NCBI GenBank assembly: GCA_002007465.1
Contig: LNAC01000860.1
Location: 193,225 to 257,224, forward strand
Length of the DNA stretch: 64,000 bases
Direction of reading: 5' to 3'
Source: Ailurus styani
Lineage: Eukaryota; Chordata; Mammalia; Carnivora; Ailuridae
Shown here: in pieces, positions 59,373-64,000 of the stretch
Position numbering within the stretch: position 1 is the stretch's first letter
Layout of the letters: each line of letters begins with the position of its first letter
The notes under the pieces: model-generated
Databases searched by the model: none
Seen by the model: the letters and a program-made list of their open reading frames with translations, nothing else
Told to the model about the DNA's origin: nothing
Translations under genes and position numbers: made by a program

Positions 59373-59710
59373 CCAAGCCTAATTGCTTCAATAGAAGACA
59401 TTTCAATGGGTGCTTTAGAAATAGCACTTGATCCTAAATGAAGAAGACACAGTAATGTAGCTGGAACAATTAAAAAGTCCTTACACTATTAGCTTAAACA
59501 ATAATATTAATAACAGCGTTCCACCATTTGATCCTCAATTCAGGACCGGAAATCTGGCAAACATGCTTTTCTTAAGTCCTAAAAAATCTACCAATAACAT
59601 CTTATACCAAAAAGACATAAAAAGAAGAGGGGTTTTTTTTAATAATGGTTTTTTCAGGGATGATTCTATGCTTTCTTATCCCTTAAAAGATTAATATAGA
59701 AGGGCTTCAT

Positions 59711-59862
59711 GAGAGGTCCCTGGGTGGTTCAGTAAGCTAAGTGTCTGCCTTCAGCTCAGGTCATGATCTCAGGGTCCTGGGATCCAGCCCTGTGTTGGGC
59801 TCCCTGCTCAGCAGGGACTCTGCTTCTCCCTCTCCCTCTATCCCTACCTCCACTCTCTTAAA
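59711..59862 (+). mobile_element. CAN-SINE, 3'-truncated
   Basis: Head GGTCCCTGGGTGGTTCAGTA through a CT-rich segment, ending near CCACTCTCTTAAA without the usual AATAAA tail. Confidence 0.88.
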
Positions 59863-59864
59863 TT

Positions 59865-60480
59865 GCCAGCAGGACTACAAAGTGACACAGACACTTAGGA
59901 AAACCATTTGATGGTCTCTCATACAATTAAAATTGCAATGACCACACGGCTCAGAAATCCCACTTAGCAGTATTTACTCTAGAGAAATTCAAACAGATTT
60001 TTATACAATGGCCTGTACATAAATGTTTATGGAAAATTTATTCAAAATCACCTAAAACCTAAAGCATCCCAGTTTCCACTATTAGTGAATGAATTTGAAA
60101 GACATGGCACGTGTGCATACAATGGCATACTGCTCAGAAATTAAAAGGAATGAACTAATACATGAAATTTCATAGATGAATATAAAAGCAGTATGTTCTT
60201 GCAAGAAATCAAATGCAGAAGGCTATATACTATATAACATCATCCTTTACGACATTCTGGAGAAGGGAAAACTGTAAGGACAGAAATATGATCAGTGGTT
60301 GCTAGGGACAGTGGGATGGCATACAGAAAGGACAAGGGAACTTAACAGGGGGGTGACAGAAACTTTTCATATCATGATTATGGTCCCATGTCTCTGTGTC
60401 TCAAATTCAGACAACTATACACCTAAACAAGTAAACTCTAGTATGTGAAATATACCTCAGGAAACCAGATCCTGGGGAAA
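59865..60480 (+). mobile_element. Ancient L1 3' remnant
   Basis: Old-L1 wording (GGCATACTGCTCAGAAATTA, ATCAGTGGTTGCTAGGGACA, CAACTATACACCTAAACAAG) ending in A-rich sequence. Confidence 0.7.
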
Positions 60481-60489
60481 AAAAAGAAG

Positions 60490-61200
60490 AAAAAAAAAAA
60501 ACTGGATGCCAGTCAGGTTACAAAGCAGTTCCGCAAAACAAACTGAAATGATACAATTCACCTGAGTACCTCCTGGTCCCTGCCAGTCCTGCGGATGTGG
60601 AAAAGTGCTATGTCGCAATGCCACCCTTCAAATCTTACAAATCCCTCAAACATCACCAGCAGCTGCCTTTTGCATGGTATTTCCAAAATGTCTTACACTG
60701 TTTTGGAAAGGTGTTACATTTACCTGTTCTGTTTTCTGATTAGATTCTTTGCTTACTTTCCTTTTAGAAGGGAGGAGTGATTAAGGTGGGTCTCTCCCAA
60801 AGGTCAGATGCTCAAAGAGGGAATATGGTCTCTCCGTGAAACACATTCTCTGCCACCATGCGCCCATACTCTCTAACTTCCTCTACCCATTCACGTTCTT
60901 CCCACTGACAGGCAATGGTCTCCAAAGTGAGTACCTCAGTGCAGGCAGGAATCAAATGATAGAACTTCTACGTATATTTACCTTCATCTCAAAACTGAGT
61001 AAAATTCATTGTCGCTAAAATTTAGGACATAGATTTATTTGCTTTTTGGACAATATTTATTGAGCCAAGAATCTGTGCCAAGAATCAATCAATGTGCTGG
61101 GCAGACCGCAACGAACAAAACAATGTCCTGGACATTGGAGAGGAAAGTAGAAATCCTAGGGGAGATAAGGAAGAGATTATAATAACAAACGCACCCATTT
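60490..61200. other. Mostly unassigned sequence with an L2-like relic
   Basis: L2-like phrase TGTGCTGGGCAGACCGCAAC at about 61091. No gene recognised. Confidence 0.4.
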
Positions 61201-61214
61201 AAAAAAAAACATAG

Positions 61215-61413
61215 GGCACCTGGGTGGCTCAGTGGGTTAAAACCTCTGCCTTCGGCTCAGGTCATGATCTCAGGGTCCTGGGATCGAGGCCCGCATCGGG
61301 CTCCCTGCTCAGTGGGGAGCCTGATTCCTCCTCTCTCTCTGCCTGCCTCTCTGTCTACTTGTGATCTGATCTCTTTCTCTGTGTCAAATAAATAAATAAA
61401 ATCTTAAAAAAAA
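61215..61413 (+). mobile_element. CAN-SINE, young mustelid type
   Basis: Complete copy; the flanks share AAAAAACATAGG (about 61204-61215 and 61415-61426). Confidence 0.95.
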
Positions 61414-61794
61414 AAAAAAACATAGGCAAGCAATCCCCACAGGGAAAGGTGGAAATGAAGAAATTGAAAGCCAAGAAGAAACCTAATCCATAGCTCAGCC
61501 AATCACAAGCCACTGGGAGCTGCTCTGAGGGAAAAATGCAGGTTTCACCATAAAAAGAGGTCGTTCGTGGGCCATACACTCTCAGGGTCATCCGGCGTGC
61601 GGCATCTGGACGGACTCTAACGTGTGCGTGGGCACATGTGCACACCTGCACATCTGGCCAAAGAGATTTACAGATGTTACCTAGTCACTGAGAAAGCTTC
61701 TTGCTGAGAAACTGTGGGCTGAAGAAAATGCTCATGATGAAGCACAGCAGAAGGTATTAAAGAACAGTAACAATACTCCGAGAATGAGCTTTTT

Positions 61795-61989
61795 TTTTTT
61801 TTAAGATTTTACTTATTTATTTGACACAGAGAGATCAGATCACAAGTAGGCTGAGAGGCAGGCAGAGAGAGACAAGGAAGCCGGCTCCCTGCAGAGCAGG
61901 AAGCCCAATGCGGGCCTCGATTCCAGAACCCTGAGATCATGACCTGAGCCGAAGGCAGAGGCTTTAACCCACTGAGCCACCCAGGTGCC
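61795..61989 (-). mobile_element. CAN-SINE, mustelid type
   Basis: Reverse-complement copy; perfect duplication GAGAATGAGCTTTTT at 61780-61794 and 61990-62004. Confidence 0.95.
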
Positions 61990-62169
61990 GAGAATGAGCT
62001 TTTTGTAAAAAATCAAATTAAGTGATTAAAAATGTCAATCACGGCAGGTCTGATCATATTGCCTTTAGTGAAAATGAGATTTGTTAATACATTGGGTGAG
62101 AGCAACAGCTTTTTCATACTTATGATAGGTTCTAAATGTTTATACATTGCTAATTTCATCTTGGTGTCA

Positions 62170-62330
62170 TCCTTTCCTTTTTAAACTACTTTAAAGGCAT
62201 AATTTATATACAATAAAATTTACCCGTTTTATGTGTGTGACGGAATAATATTTGGTCAACTTTCTGAGTTATGCAACTGTCACCACAATCTACTTTTAGG
62301 ACAATCATCCTTCCTTTTCAACATCTCCTT
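62170..62330 (-). mobile_element. Ancient L1 (L1M-type) 3' remnant
   Basis: Wording ATACAATAAAATTTACCCGT and GCAACTGTCACCACAATCTA typical of old L1 3' UTR in antisense. Confidence 0.7.
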
Positions 62331-62780
62331 AAATGCAAATTACAATGTACGTATTACAGTAGTTCCGAAACATGTATGTGGAATCCCAATAAATGCACAT
62401 GCGTGGCCTATGTTTTTCAAACTACTTGCTAAAAGCCAGGCATGGTCCAAAAGCATGGAGACTATGGCTTTAGGGTCCCCGTCACAATGTCCCCCAAGTC
62501 CATGTAATCATATAATCCCTTTGCAGAAGCCACACTGCACTTGGTTCCTTTATCTGCCTCTCAGACACCTTTACTATCTTGATTCAAGACTCAATATCTT
62601 TTTCCCACACTTAGAGTTGTGTTTCTGTGATCCATGATAACATTGGAGGGAGAACAAACAAGTGTTTGGGGAATCACTTCATCAGGAGGGAATCCTTAGC
62701 AGAATCAGTGTCTGGATGCTACGCCTGAAGACAGTTCAGTGAGTTAACATTCAAACTCCAAGACTCCAGGGTGAAGGAGA

Positions 62781-62853
62781 GACAGACAGACAGACAGACA
62801 GACACACACACACACACACACACACACGCACGCATGCACACACACACACACAC
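62781..62853. repeat. Compound microsatellite (GACA)n(CA)n
   Basis: About five to six GACA units followed by CA-rich sequence with a GCACGCATGC interruption. Confidence 0.96.
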
Positions 62854-63118
62854 AAGCTACAAATCAGTATAACAGGCATCTGAATAGCAAGGTGCCCCAA
62901 GAACAACCAAGAAAAAATTGCTCCATTCTAAAATTAGCCGTGCGCTTCCCAAACAATTGCTTTTATCCAAAACACAGTGAGACTTAAGCCTTTCTTTTTT
63001 GAAACTGGTCAGAACACAAGGCCAATTTGAGAGTTTCTCTCTCCCTAATAGTCTTTTCTAACATCATCTCTGCTTCACCTTTTCATACTTGAATGTCTTC
63101 CACCTTAATTCTTCTCCT

Positions 63119-63330
63119 TAATTTTTATTTTATTTACTTATTTTGAAAGAGCGAGAGAGAAAGAGCATGTGTGAGCAAGGGGAGGGGCAGAGGGAGAAGG
63201 ACAGAGAATCCCAAGCAGACTCCACACTGAGTGTGGAGCCCTTATGCAGGGCTCAATCCCACAACCGTGCGATCATGACCTGAGCCGACATCAAGAGTCT
63301 GACGTTTAACCAACTGAGCCACCCAGTGCC
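63119..63330 (-). mobile_element. CAN-SINE, older subfamily
   Basis: Reverse-complement copy with a CACACTGAGTGTGGAGCC hairpin segment, ending AACCAACTGAGCCACCCAGT. Confidence 0.92.
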
Positions 63331-63529
63331 CTTCTTCAGTTTTAGTTTTGGTTTTGGTTTTGTTGGTGATGCATAATTAAATCCTTAAGAAAAACAGAAA
63401 GGAAAGTTGAGTATGGATAACGGAGCAGATTAAGAGCTCATATTTGAGGGCTAACATGCTACCTGTCTTAAACACCCGACATACCCAAAATGCAGATTTT
63501 CTCACCAATCACTAACATGACATGACAGG

Positions 63530-63680
63530 CGATGTTGTTACAGCCATTGGACAGATGAGAAAGCAATGTATAAGAGTTTGAATAGCATGCCAAAGGCAGG
63601 CAGCTAGTAAGTAGTAGAGCCAGGATTTGAACCCAGGCCAACTGAATCCACAGGCTGCTTTCTTATAATGTCTCCCAACT
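63530..63680 (-). mobile_element. MIR-type SINE remnant
   Basis: Antisense MIR-like wording: CCATTGGACAGATGAGAAAG, GCCAGGATTTGAACCCAGGC. Confidence 0.75.
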
Positions 63681-64000
63681 CAGAGCATGGGACAGGCTAA
63701 GGAAGCTAACTGCAGGATCACAGAGAGATGGAAAAGAGGATGTCCTAGTGTAAGCAGAAGAGGGGACTGTGCCCTAAAAGAGATCTCAAGTGTTACCACC
63801 AGGGAAGATGATCGGGCCTTTCTAGGTAGGAGAGCTGGGACCTAAGGTCACTTCTCCCAGCTTCAGCTTTTGAAAAGGAATGGTTTAACGGCTCAGCTGG
63901 TAACTCAAGGCATACGTGGCCTCAGAATTACTTTCTTCTAACTGCAGCCAATCCTCCTTGTTCACATAACCCACATGTGTGAATCTGCCTACTCAAAATT
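63681..64000. other. Unassigned sequence at the window edge
   Basis: No gene, promoter signature or repeat family recognised. Confidence 0.4.

Larger units (their letters stand above)
40979..64000. other. Region upstream of MCTP2 exon A: 5' UTR intron or 5' flank
   Basis: No coding gene is recognisable here. It is AT-rich, with L1 remnants (mostly antisense to plus), a MER20-like relic, MIR, SINEs, a probable solo LTR and CA microsatellites. No CpG island, tRNA gene or long conserved frame was seen. Because exon A has an upstream acceptor, at least part is probably a first intron within the 5' UTR. Confidence 0.6.

Noticed and set aside
7150..63330. tRNA genes, because A- and B-box-like sequences recur
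   Set aside because: All recognised cases are the tRNA-derived heads of CAN-SINEs, with poly-A tails and target-site duplications.

Overview
This is a stretch of carnivoran, almost certainly mustelid, nuclear DNA. The organism call rests on about 29 copies or fragments of the carnivore-specific tRNA-Lys-derived SINE (CAN-SINE). Many are near-identical, have crisp target-site duplications, and carry the internal wording typical of mustelids (head about GCCTCTGCCTTCGGCTCAGG, tail about CTACTTGTGATCTCTCT). Family level is an inference; species is not claimed.

The only gene I can support is the 5' coding part of MCTP2 (multiple C2 and transmembrane domain containing 2), on the minus strand. Six coding exons run from right to left: exon A (40441-40908 coding, with 5' UTR to about 40978), B (26580-26642), C (25305-25413), D (2014-2156), E (1150-1226) and F (521-632). 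All junctions are GT/AG, the phases join cleanly, and together they give 972 nt = 324 codons: the basic/serine-rich N-terminus and essentially all of the first C2 domain (C2A). The other C2 domains and the two membrane segments lie beyond base 1. No CpG-island promoter is visible up to base 64000, so the promoter and any 5' noncoding exon are outside the window or unrecognised.

Layout: 1-2156 is a compact three-exon cluster; 2157-25304 is a 23-kb intron full of repeats; 25305-26642 holds two exons; 26643-40440 is the large intron after exon A; 40979-64000 is upstream sequence (5' UTR intron or 5' flank) made mostly of decayed antisense L1, SINEs, MIR/L2 and one probable solo LTR. SINEs lie mainly on the plus strand (20 to 9), antisense to MCTP2.

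I found no new biological system. The most useful results concern the assembly. Both N characters (22036 and 40410) are single-base joins flanked by duplicated contig ends. The first is preceded by about 26 bp that looks like a mate-pair library linker left in the assembly. The second duplicates the end of MCTP2 coding exon A. Other notable items are an RFX-type palindrome, two Z-DNA-prone alternating tracts, a twin-primed L1, a 76-bp L1 insertion with a perfect 20-bp duplication, unusual SINE forms, upstream ATGs before the MCTP2 start, and an unrecognised diverged tandem duplication near 59.1-59.4 kb.
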